A stretch of 41,578 nt of DNA, taken from Candidatus Chazhemtobacterium aquaticus (GTDB taxonomy: Bacteria; Patescibacteriota; Microgenomatia; UBA1400; Chazhemtobacteraceae). Position numbers and translations under genes: made by a program. Where the stretch lies: NCBI RefSeq assembly GCF_009936135.1, contig NZ_CP047901.1:759927-801504 (forward strand), in the 5' to 3' direction. The notes beneath the pieces were generated by a model that worked only from the letters and a program-made list of their open reading frames with translations, was not told the DNA's origin and made no database searches. Position 1 is the first letter of the stretch, and each line of letters starts with the position of its first letter. This document shows, piece by piece, positions 24,390 to 32,471 of this stretch.

Positions 24390-25103
24390 ATGCCCAGCCT
24401 GTCATTCATACTCCAGTCCTTATTCCTCATCCTAGCCGTCATTTTTAGCTTCATCTGGACCCAAAACCCCACTCTTTCTTCCTACAATCTCCAGCTAACC
24501 GGCCTACTAGTTCTTCTATACTTCGCCTCAAAACTCTTTGCCTCACGCAGGCACAGACTCATCGACATTGAGTCAACCATCATCCTCATCACCATCACTC
24601 TTCTTCTCATCTTCTCAACAGGCGGTATCACCTCGCCTCTCTTCTTCCTTCTCATTTTCTTACTCTTTGCCTTAAGTCTGCTCTTCTCTCCACTCCAGAT
24701 TGCCATTACTAGCTTAAGCTTAAGTCTGGTCTTTGCCCTCAACCTATCCTCCTTCGACACCACCTCCCTGCTTAATCTTATCTTCCTTCTTCTCACCACT
24801 CCCCTCGCTCTTCTCTTCGGCCAAAAATACCTCCAGGTTCAAAAGGCCCAAGGCAAAATCAAGATCCTTGAGACCACTCTGGCTCACGAGCAAACCAACA
24901 CCCTTCTTTTTCTCTCCACCTCCGCCAAGCCTGACTTGTTTGACGCCCTAACCAACATCAGCCACGCCATCTCCAGCAACCGCCTGCCCCATCACCTCCA
25001 AAGACGTCTCCAAGAAACCTATTCCAAACTCATCAAACTATATCAATCTACTAATGAACTCAAACAAGAAGTTGCCAACAATGCCTCCAGAGATCTAGAT
25101 TAA
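24390..25103 (+). CDS. Polytopic membrane protein with a C-terminal coiled coil
   Basis: This 237-residue protein has about five or six membrane helices in its first 150 residues, including the FSTGGITSPLFFLLIFLLFA stretch. It ends in a cytoplasmic helix of about 85 residues with coiled-coil character. The layout resembles the sensor half of membrane histidine kinases, but there is no HisKA or ATPase domain and none is next to it. It may be a kinase-less sensor remnant or a scaffold. ATG 24390 follows a TATGCT -10 box by exactly 6 nt. It opens the plus-strand surface-protein block. Confidence 0.75.
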   Translation: MPSLSFILQSLFLILAVIFSFIWTQNPTLSSYNLQLTGLLVLLYFASKLFASRRHRLIDIESTIILITITLLLIFSTGGITSPLFFLLIFLLFALSLLFSPLQIAITSLSLSLVFALNLSSFDTTSLLNLIFLLLTTPLALLFGQKYLQVQKAQGKIKILETTLAHEQTNTLLFLSTSAKPDLFDALTNISHAISSNRLPHHLQRRLQETYSKLIKLYQSTNELKQEVANNASRDLD

Positions 25104-25134
25104 AAACTTTTTTAAAACCCTAATCGGTTGTCAT

Positions 25135-25899
25135 ATGTCCATCACCAAACTTATCCACCTGACACACCGTATCCCAATCCGCCTCCTTCTTCTCTCTTCC
25201 TTTCTCACTCTTCTTCTCTCACCCACTCTCTCTCTTGCCGACAATCTTCGCTCTCCCGGATATGAAATCAGAATGAGTACCATTAATGTTACCGGCGGAC
25301 GCAAAGAAAGTGGTGGTTACACACTTACTGATACAGTTGGTCAAACCGTTCAAGGACAATTCGACTCAACCGGCTATACTATTAAAGCCGGTTTCCAGTA
25401 CATCCATACTTTAGTCCCCTTTACTTTTACCATCTCAGATCTTGATATTGATCTAGGCTACCTTATTCCCAACGCCGCCTCCACTGCATCCCACAACCTA
25501 AGCGTCCGGGTTGGCTCTGCCTTTGGTTATGGTGTCTCCGCTATTGCCGATCACCCTCTCCAAAACACTGCTGCCGCCCAGATCCCTGACACCAGCTGTG
25601 ACCCGGCCACTCCTTGTAGCTTAAACGATGCCAATATCTGGACCTCCACCACCAGCTACGGCTTTGGCTACAATATGGCCGGAGACGATGTCAATACCAC
25701 TGACTTTGTCAACTCCACTTACTTTCGTCCCTTCCCCAGTGCCTCTTTTGGTCACTCACCTGTTACCGTCATGAGCCGTACCGGTTCTGCCAACGACACC
25801 TCTACCGCTACCGTCACCTACAAGGTCTTAGTCGACGCCACCCAAGAATCAGGTCAATACACCAATATCATTCAGTACATCGCCACCCCCAGCTTTTAA
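25135..25899 (+). CDS. Secreted beta-rich surface protein, module 1
   Basis: This 254-residue protein has a signal peptide (about 1-35, ending SLSLA) and no other membrane helix. The mature part is rich in Thr, Ser, Asn and Gly and probably all beta. Its C-terminal domain is homologous to that of the 486-aa protein at 26949-28409. Both share a W-T-x(6)-G-F-G-Y motif with a Cys pair upstream, and end in nearly parallel strands (SGQYTNIIQYIATPSF here, AGDYENVIIYRATASF there). It is followed by a DUF916-like membrane protein, an order reminiscent of WxL/WxL-interacting pairs in Firmicutes. Function is inferred only. Confidence 0.78.
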   Translation: MSITKLIHLTHRIPIRLLLLSSFLTLLLSPTLSLADNLRSPGYEIRMSTINVTGGRKESGGYTLTDTVGQTVQGQFDSTGYTIKAGFQYIHTLVPFTFTISDLDIDLGYLIPNAASTASHNLSVRVGSAFGYGVSAIADHPLQNTAAAQIPDTSCDPATPCSLNDANIWTSTTSYGFGYNMAGDDVNTTDFVNSTYFRPFPSASFGHSPVTVMSRTGSANDTSTATVTYKVLVDATQESGQYTNIIQYIATPSF

Positions 25900-25918
25900 T
25901 CCCACACCCATACTATAT

Positions 25919-26884
25919 ATGTCATCACTCAAACACCTCACCATTCTTCTTCTTTTACTTCTAATCTCTCTCTTCTCTCCTTCCCCCATTCACGCTCAGC
26001 AAACCTACGGTCTATCTATCGACCCGCCTCTGGTTCGCATCATGATCAAACCAGGCAAAACCATCACCCAAGCCATTAATGTTACCAATCACAGCCTCTC
26101 ACCCATCACTCTCACTCCGCGCCTTGTACCCTTTACCGCCAAAGACAATCAAGGCCTTCCTGATCTCCATCCAGAACTCGCTCCCCCATGGCTTGACCTC
26201 TTCATGCTCGCCAACTCCGAGATCTCGCTTAATCAACCCTTCATTATCCCCGCCAACAAAAGCCAACAACTAGTCCTAAGCCTAAAAGTACCGGAAAACT
26301 TCCCACCCCAAGACATCTATGCCAACCTGCTAGTCAGCAGTGATCCCTTAACCACCAATCCATCTGGTCATCAACTCTCCGCCTCAATCGGTACCAACTT
26401 ACTCATAACTATCACCCAGACAGAGCTGCTACCAACATATCTTAAAATCTCCACCTTCGAACTAGAAAAACCCCCCATCTTCAAACTAGGATCCATCCAT
26501 TTCTACGACAATCTCAATCCCCTCAACCTCAAGGTTATCGTTACCAACACTAGCCCCTTTCTTACTACCACTGACGGCCAACTCCTACTCACTCAACAAG
26601 CTACCATCCACTCTGCCCAACCCCTCTACCCCACCTACATCCTCTCCAACTCACAACGCGAGCTGACCGCCTCACCCTCAGGCTCATTAAGCCTTAATCC
26701 CAAACTCAACTACCTCGGCCGCTACAACGCCCACTTAGTCCTCCACACCCCCACCGACAGCTATACTGCTGACCTAGAACTCTTCTTCTTTCCCTTCAAG
26801 ATCACTCTTAGCCTTCTCATTTTCAGCCTTATTCTCCTCACTGTCTTCAAACAATCAAGAGTCCCTAAAACTAACTCAGATTAA
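25919..26884 (+). CDS. DUF916-like membrane-anchored surface protein, module 1
   Basis: This 321-residue protein has a signal peptide (about 1-26), a beta-sandwich N-terminal domain starting YGLSIDPPLVRIMIKPGKTI, a second beta domain, and a C-terminal membrane helix (about 289-312) followed by a short basic tail. The first domain's pattern of P-G-x-T followed by V-T-N resembles DUF916 of WxL-interacting proteins, which bind peptidoglycan and WxL proteins. It is a paralogue of the protein at 28416-29399; both share the G-R-Y-x-A-x-L strand before the FFP-F/I start of the membrane helix. The call rests on pattern, not on a profile search. Confidence 0.75.
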   Translation: MSSLKHLTILLLLLLISLFSPSPIHAQQTYGLSIDPPLVRIMIKPGKTITQAINVTNHSLSPITLTPRLVPFTAKDNQGLPDLHPELAPPWLDLFMLANSEISLNQPFIIPANKSQQLVLSLKVPENFPPQDIYANLLVSSDPLTTNPSGHQLSASIGTNLLITITQTELLPTYLKISTFELEKPPIFKLGSIHFYDNLNPLNLKVIVTNTSPFLTTTDGQLLLTQQATIHSAQPLYPTYILSNSQRELTASPSGSLSLNPKLNYLGRYNAHLVLHTPTDSYTADLELFFFPFKITLSLLIFSLILLTVFKQSRVPKTNSD

Positions 26885-26887
26885 CCC

Positions 26888-26917
26888 TTGACAAGCATAT
26901 CTAACTATCACCATAAT
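26888..26917 (+). promoter_or_regulatory. Promoter TTGACA-18-CATAAT
   Basis: A consensus -35 (26888-26893) and a -10 CATAAT (26912-26917) are 18 nt apart. The next gene starts about 25-30 nt after the predicted start site, so module 2 may be transcribed on its own. Confidence 0.5.
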
Positions 26918-26948
26918 CAAACTAGATTATTAACTGGTCTAAAATTTC

Positions 26949-28409
26949 GTGTCGTTGCCTAAAATCAATTACAAAGCCACCCTCCTTCTTTTCATCCTCG
27001 CCTTAATCAATATCGGTTTCTTTCTCAAGCCCTCTGTCACCGAGTCTGCCAACCTCACCCAAGTCAAAGACACTCTCCAAACCTCCCGCCTTTCCTTTGC
27101 CGGACGGGTTAAATCACCCACCGCCGCCGGCTCTTCCCACGTCTGGCTCTACACCACCGGCACCGACGAGTTCTACTCCATCTCTACCGTCAACCTTCAC
27201 GCCGGCGACTCCGTCACTATTGGTTCTGGAACATATACCATAGTAGACATCATTGACGACGACGAGTTCACAGTTACCCCAGTCCTGGCTGCCGGAGACG
27301 CCGACGACACCGACCCCATCTACTACAAGAGCAAAGCCCAACACGTCATCACCTTTAACACCGCCTCAGCCATCGCCAACGGCTATTTCACTGTCCTCAT
27401 TCCTGCCAACACCACTACCTCCACCTCTAACAACGGCTCACCCGATGACTCCGGTTTTGACTTCAACGACACCGACTACCCCACCGATCCTGATATCACC
27501 GTTACCGCCAACAATGTCACCGGCTATACCTTCGTTACCGGCGTCGCCACTCCTTCCAGTGAGGCTTCCTGTAACTCCCTCTACTCCACTGGCTCATACC
27601 ATTGTTTTGAGGTGCACTACTCTGGTTCTGGTGCTGTTGGAACCGGTATCACCATCACCATCGGTTCTACTGGAGGCACCACCACCCCCATCCTTCCCTC
27701 ACCCAATAGTAGCCACAACGTTGGTACCGCTGACTCCTACACTTTCCAGTTAAGACACTACGACGGCAGCAACAACCTCATCGACCAAACCAACGGTAAA
27801 ATTGCCTTGATTGAGGCCGTCCGTGTTACTGCTACTGTCGATCCAACCATCACCTTCACCATCGCTGGTGTTACTGCTGATACTGGCACCTACTGCGGCG
27901 TCACCAGAACTGCTGCTTCTGTTGACTCTACCGCCTACTCCGTCCCCTTCGGTTCCTTAAGCTTAAACACCTTCGCTGATGCTGTCCAAAACTTAACCGT
28001 TTCCACCAATGCCAACTACGGCTACGTAGTCACCGCTGCCGAAGACGATGAACTCGGTAAAGATGGCGCCACCACTCCCTTCATTGCCGACACTACCTGT
28101 AACTCAGGCCCCTGTACCATCTCCGCAGAACAGGAGTGGACTACCGCCACCAACAATGGCTTTGGCTACTCACTCCAAAACGTCGACGCTGCCTCTATAT
28201 CCTTTGAATACAACACCGGTGCTGGTACCTTTAAGGCCCGACCTTTTGCCAATCTAGCCGACACCGAGACTCCTCAAACCCTCTTCTCCTCCAGTGCCGT
28301 CGCCGACTCGCAAAATGCCTACGTCTGTTATCGCCTTTCCGTTGGTGCTACCCAAGCTGCCGGCGATTACGAAAACGTCATCATTTATCGAGCCACCGCC
28401 TCGTTCTAA
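26949..28409 (+). CDS. Large secreted beta-rich surface protein, module 2
   Basis: This 486-residue protein starts with GTG and has an N-terminal hydrophobic segment (about 10-27) that acts as signal or anchor. Several beta-rich domains full of Thr, Ser, Gly and Asp follow. The last domain (about 300-486) is homologous to the 254-aa protein of module 1, including the paired cysteines and the terminal strand. The extra N-terminal domains (about 45-290) have no match I know. It is followed 6 nt later by its DUF916-like partner, so translation is probably coupled. Likely a cell-surface or matrix component. Confidence 0.75.
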   Translation: MSLPKINYKATLLLFILALINIGFFLKPSVTESANLTQVKDTLQTSRLSFAGRVKSPTAAGSSHVWLYTTGTDEFYSISTVNLHAGDSVTIGSGTYTIVDIIDDDEFTVTPVLAAGDADDTDPIYYKSKAQHVITFNTASAIANGYFTVLIPANTTTSTSNNGSPDDSGFDFNDTDYPTDPDITVTANNVTGYTFVTGVATPSSEASCNSLYSTGSYHCFEVHYSGSGAVGTGITITIGSTGGTTTPILPSPNSSHNVGTADSYTFQLRHYDGSNNLIDQTNGKIALIEAVRVTATVDPTITFTIAGVTADTGTYCGVTRTAASVDSTAYSVPFGSLSLNTFADAVQNLTVSTNANYGYVVTAAEDDELGKDGATTPFIADTTCNSGPCTISAEQEWTTATNNGFGYSLQNVDAASISFEYNTGAGTFKARPFANLADTETPQTLFSSSAVADSQNAYVCYRLSVGATQAAGDYENVIIYRATASF

Positions 28410-28415
28410 TCCAAC

Positions 28416-29399
28416 ATGAATCGTCACCTGCCCCTATCCACTACTCTTGTTACTCTAGCCCTAGCCCTCTCCTCTATTACCCCCGCTTTTGCCCAAACCA
28501 CCTCCTCCACTACCGCCATCCCTCCCCGACTCGAGCTTGAAATCAATCCAGGCGAAACCATTACCCAGGAAATCAAGGTCAGGAATGAAACCGATGCTGT
28601 TCAGTACTACACCGTTTTTGTCGAAGACTTCATCGTTACCGACCAGATCGGCACTCCCATCCCTGTCAGCCAAGCCACCTCCGGTCGTTGGTCACTCGCC
28701 AGCTGGATTACTGCCCCCAAAGTCATTCCCGTTGACCCCAAACAAACTCAGGTGCTTAACTTAACCATCACTGCTCCCCAAAATGCTCTCCCTGGTGGTC
28801 ACTACGCCATGATTACCTACCAACCTGGTGAACCCAAAGCAGGTGAACTTAAAGACACCGGTTCCCTCATTGGTCACCGCACCGGTACCCTTCTCTACGT
28901 CACCGTACCAGGCGACATTACGCAGGACGCCTTAGTTAAGAAGTTCTCTACTGACAAATTCCATGAATACGGTCCCCTAGACTTCCTTACCATCATCACC
29001 AACCTCTCCGACATCCACATCCTCCCCCAAGGTCAAATCACCATCAAGGATATCTTTGGCCGCGCTGTTGCCAACCTGGAGGTTGATATGGGCAACGTCT
29101 TTCCCGAAGCTGATCGTCAAAACATCACCACCTGGAATCAGAAATGGGGCTATGGTCGCTACTCCGCCAACCTTGAACTAGCTTATGGCTCAACTGGTCA
29201 ACTCTTGAATGCCACCATCTACTTCTGGTTCTTCCCTATTCGCATCGTCATCTCAATCCTAGTCTTGATCATCGCCATCCTTCTCCTCACTCTTCTTCTC
29301 CGTCGCCGCCGCCAATTCCACGAGCAAGAGCTTGAGCAAGAAGTTGAACAACTGCGCCAGGAGCTTGAGAACAAGCACAAAGACCAACCCAAGAAGTAG
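28416..29399 (+). CDS. DUF916-like membrane-anchored surface protein, module 2
   Basis: This 327-residue protein has a signal peptide (about 1-26, ending TPAFA), a DUF916-like beta-sandwich (PPRLELEINPGETITQEIKV), a second beta domain and a membrane helix (about 277-299). It ends in a strongly charged helix of about 30 residues with Arg, Gln and Glu, predicted to be a cytoplasmic coiled coil. It is a paralogue of the protein at 25919-26884, which lacks the coiled-coil tail. Pairing with the secreted protein just upstream suggests that it holds that protein at the cell surface. Confidence 0.78.
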   Translation: MNRHLPLSTTLVTLALALSSITPAFAQTTSSTTAIPPRLELEINPGETITQEIKVRNETDAVQYYTVFVEDFIVTDQIGTPIPVSQATSGRWSLASWITAPKVIPVDPKQTQVLNLTITAPQNALPGGHYAMITYQPGEPKAGELKDTGSLIGHRTGTLLYVTVPGDITQDALVKKFSTDKFHEYGPLDFLTIITNLSDIHILPQGQITIKDIFGRAVANLEVDMGNVFPEADRQNITTWNQKWGYGRYSANLELAYGSTGQLLNATIYFWFFPIRIVISILVLIIAILLLTLLLRRRRQFHEQELEQEVEQLRQELENKHKDQPKK

Positions 29400-29456
29400 T
29401 AAGCTACCTAAAAGAAGCTAAGGCATTCCCCTCCTCGCTTATATATACTAGTCTTA

Positions 29457-31034
29457 ATGCCCAGTCTGCCACGCTGCCTTACCATTCTTGTCTTACCCCT
29501 TTTCTCTCTCCTTTTCTCTCCTCAACCAGCCTTGGCTCTAGAAAACCCCGCCTCCCACTCAGCCCAGATCCAAGCCACAGTTCCCGAGTTTAAGGTCGAT
29601 GCCCCCATCTTAATTGCTCCCTCAAACTACAGCCTCACCAACAACCCCACCGAACCTTTCGAGTGGCTCCAGGCCGTTTCAGTCCAAGGTATCTCGTATC
29701 ACACCTTCTACCTTGATGGTCAGCCCATCATCCCCAAAATCCTCACCTCCATTCCCACCATCAACACGCCAGACTACTTCATCTACCATCTTAATGGCCG
29801 CCTCTATCTCACCCTTAAAAATCCCATGGCCGAAGGCTCTCATACCTGGCAAGTCTCAGCCACTAGCACTGGCGGCACCACTGCCTACTCCGACCTCTGG
29901 CACTTTCTCATTGACTCAACCCTACCCCCCATCATTCTCCGCCAAGTCGATCAAAACCAGATGTACTGGGCTACTCATGATCCCAACAGCATCCCTCCCT
30001 ACGAGGATCGCCACCTGATTGTCACCACCCCAGATCCGCTCATTTTAGGCCAAGTTGAAGCTCCCGTTAGCTTTAAATACGCCCTCATCTGCCCCCTTAA
30101 CGCTCCTGCCGGCTGTAGAGAACAATCCATTACTGTCTCTGAAGATGATGGCAACTTTGCCCATCGCTTTACTGATCTTGAGCCTCACTACATCTACTTC
30201 GTCTACCTTATAGCCACTGACCTAGCTGGTAACATCACCTACTTTCCCGTCTTCACCATCACCTATACTCCTAAAAAACCCATCATTCCTCTACCTCCCA
30301 TCCCAGGCATCATCACTCCTACTCCAACTCCACCTCTTCCCATAACCCCCATTACTCCAGAACCAACCCCGCTTCCACCTCTACCTCCCACTCCCACTCC
30401 GACCCCATCCCTCCCACCAGTTGCCATACCCGATTACTCCCGTCTCCTTCACTCACTTATAGTCTTTGGCCTACTGCTTCATTTAAGTCTTAGCATCCTC
30501 GGAGCCAGAATCAAGTTCTCCCAATCCCTCCGCTTTATCACTCGCCTTCTAATCCCTATTACACGAGGCCAAAAACACTTTACCAACCCCTACGCTACCC
30601 TAGAAATCTACCATCCCGATCACTTAAACAAAGTCTTAAAATACATCTTCGCCAACCCCTTTGGCGCTTACTCACTTCCCAGCAATCTACCCGAAATCAT
30701 TTTTGTTCGCTTCACTCGTCCCGGGCTTAATCTCCTTACCTGGCTCAACAAGCCTGATCAGCTTCCTCAATATCTTTACCTTGAAAAATTAGATGATCCT
30801 CCTTTCTCAGACAAACTGCGCCGCTTTCTCTTCCACTCAAGGCTAATTGCCATCCTCATCGCCATCATCACCTCAGCTTACGCCGTTATGGTTTCCTCAT
30901 ATCTCTACTTTGTCATCTATCTACTCATAAGCCTGCTTCTCTTTACCAACCAGTATCTGCTCCCTCACTTCCTAAAACCAAACCCCAATGCCAAACCATT
31001 ACCATCATCACCAAAGACATTAAAGAATAACTAG
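29457..31034 (+). CDS. Surface protein with a proline-rich spacer and C-terminal membrane region
   Basis: This 525-residue protein has a signal peptide (about 1-27, ending PALA). Two beta-rich, Fn3-like regions follow: about 48-155, with GSHTWQVSATSTGGTTAYSD, and about 195-272, with FTDLEPHYIYFVYLIATDLA. A Pro/Thr/Ile spacer (about 273-325) comes next, then a membrane helix (331-350), a soluble region of about 100 residues and two more membrane helices near 452-495. The layout suggests an outer sensor or anchor whose inner part faces the cytoplasm. ATG 29457 lies 7 nt after a TATACT box. It follows module 2 and is likely part of the same surface system. Confidence 0.75.
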   Translation: MPSLPRCLTILVLPLFSLLFSPQPALALENPASHSAQIQATVPEFKVDAPILIAPSNYSLTNNPTEPFEWLQAVSVQGISYHTFYLDGQPIIPKILTSIPTINTPDYFIYHLNGRLYLTLKNPMAEGSHTWQVSATSTGGTTAYSDLWHFLIDSTLPPIILRQVDQNQMYWATHDPNSIPPYEDRHLIVTTPDPLILGQVEAPVSFKYALICPLNAPAGCREQSITVSEDDGNFAHRFTDLEPHYIYFVYLIATDLAGNITYFPVFTITYTPKKPIIPLPPIPGIITPTPTPPLPITPITPEPTPLPPLPPTPTPTPSLPPVAIPDYSRLLHSLIVFGLLLHLSLSILGARIKFSQSLRFITRLLIPITRGQKHFTNPYATLEIYHPDHLNKVLKYIFANPFGAYSLPSNLPEIIFVRFTRPGLNLLTWLNKPDQLPQYLYLEKLDDPPFSDKLRRFLFHSRLIAILIAIITSAYAVMVSSYLYFVIYLLISLLLFTNQYLLPHFLKPNPNAKPLPSSPKTLKNN

Positions 31035-31099
31035 CCGACACACCAAACATCTTTTGTCCCAATCACCATCTGTTTACCATGAGCAAACCAGCCTTATTG

Positions 31100-31147
31100 T
31101 TCACTGAAAATGAAAACAATCTAAGAAAAGTTTTCATTGACAGTGAA
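31100..31147 (+). promoter_or_regulatory. Inverted repeat overlapping a -35 box (possible operator)
   Basis: Two 18-nt arms (31100-31117 and 31130-31147) are inverted copies with two mismatches, separated by 12 nt. The right arm contains the TTGACA -35 (31137-31142) of a promoter whose -10 is TATCGT (31160-31165). This placement fits a repressor operator. The repeat is AT-rich, so a weak hairpin is the alternative. Confidence 0.5.
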
Positions 31148-31181
31148 AACTTTTTATAGTATCGTATGCCATAAGTAAAAT

Positions 31182-32471
31182 ATGAACAATCAAATCAAGA
31201 CAAAAATCGCCCCAAATCTCTTAACCTCAACCCTAAAAGAGCAATACGAGTCTTTTGAAACTCGTAACCTGGGAGTACCAAGAGAGGTTCTGGAAGAACT
31301 TAAAACCGCTATTAACGCTCCCCCAGTTCTAGTCATTACCGGACTACGTAGGGTGGGAAAATCAACGCTACTAGCTCAGATAGCCAATAGGTATCTCAAG
31401 GACAACTACTACTTTGTCAACTTTGAAGATGAACGGCTACTTAACTTTCAAGTTAGTGACTTTGATCTTCTGCACGAAACACTGATTAGCTTGTTTGGTG
31501 AGAAAAAGGCGTTTCTGTTTGACGAAATCCAAAACGTACCGGGGTGGGAGCGATTTGTACGGAGGCTGCATGATCAAGGATATAAGTTCATTGTCACCGG
31601 ATCTAATGCCTCATTACTCAGTCAGGAACTAGGAACAAGGTTAACCGGACGCTCAATACGAGTAGAGCTTTTCCCGTTTTCATTTCAAGAATATTTAAAT
31701 TTCAAAAATATTAAGACACCAAACCTTAACGTCCTAACAACCAAACAACGTGGCAACTTACGCAAACTCGCCAATGAATATCTCAGCTACGGCGGCATTC
31801 CAGATGCCCTTAAATACCCAGAACTTGAAGTTCACAAAACATTGTATGATGACATCCTCTATCGTGATATTGCCACTCGCTACAAACTCGACAACGTCAG
31901 GGGCTTAAAAGAACTATCCTTTTATCTGCTCAGCAACACAGCCAACCTGGTGTCATTCAACAAGCTCAAAGACCTCCTGAAACTTGGCAGCGTCAACACA
32001 GTCATCAACTATATCGACTATCTGGAAAACAGCTGGCTCTTTTTTATGGTTAACAAATACACCTACTCCATTAAAAAACAACAAATTGCTGCCAAAAAGA
32101 TCTACAGCATCGATACAGGTTTAACACAATCTGTCGGCTTCTCTTTTTCAGAGAATAAAGGCAAGTTAATGGAAAACGCCGTTTTCTTGCAACTACGCAG
32201 AAAACACTCAGATGTGTACTACTATAAAACCACCCAAGATTATGAAGTTGATTTCTATCTTCCCAAAGAAGGGTCATTGATTCAGGTCGCACAACACTTT
32301 GATACAGCAGAAACACGAGACAGGGAGGTAAGAGCCTTGGTAAAAGCGGCCAACGAGCAGCAAAAAGCCAGCCATTTCATAGTTGTTACTGAAAGTGAAA
32401 AAAACGAGTTTGAACAAGGAAAGATAAAAATTCAAACAGTCCCCTTGTACGAATGGCTACTTAAAACCTAA
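31182..32471 (+). CDS. AAA ATPase with DUF4143 C-terminal domain
   Basis: This 429-residue protein belongs to the AAA_14/DUF4143 family. The Walker A motif is TGLRRVGKSTLL (about 53-64), Walker B is AFLFDEIQNV (about 105-114), and a sensor-like FIVTGSNASLLS follows. The C-terminal half has the DUF4143 pattern, including KIYSIDTGLTQSV and YKTTQDYEVDFYL, a PD-(D/E)xK-like E-V-D-F core. The family is widespread in Bacteroidetes, archaea and mobile regions and its role is unclear. The plus-strand message is rich in G and A, against the local skew, and the gene has its own promoter and a possible operator, so recent transfer is likely. Confidence 0.9.
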   Translation: MNNQIKTKIAPNLLTSTLKEQYESFETRNLGVPREVLEELKTAINAPPVLVITGLRRVGKSTLLAQIANRYLKDNYYFVNFEDERLLNFQVSDFDLLHETLISLFGEKKAFLFDEIQNVPGWERFVRRLHDQGYKFIVTGSNASLLSQELGTRLTGRSIRVELFPFSFQEYLNFKNIKTPNLNVLTTKQRGNLRKLANEYLSYGGIPDALKYPELEVHKTLYDDILYRDIATRYKLDNVRGLKELSFYLLSNTANLVSFNKLKDLLKLGSVNTVINYIDYLENSWLFFMVNKYTYSIKKQQIAAKKIYSIDTGLTQSVGFSFSENKGKLMENAVFLQLRRKHSDVYYYKTTQDYEVDFYLPKEGSLIQVAQHFDTAETRDREVRALVKAANEQQKASHFIVVTESEKNEFEQGKIKIQTVPLYEWLLKT

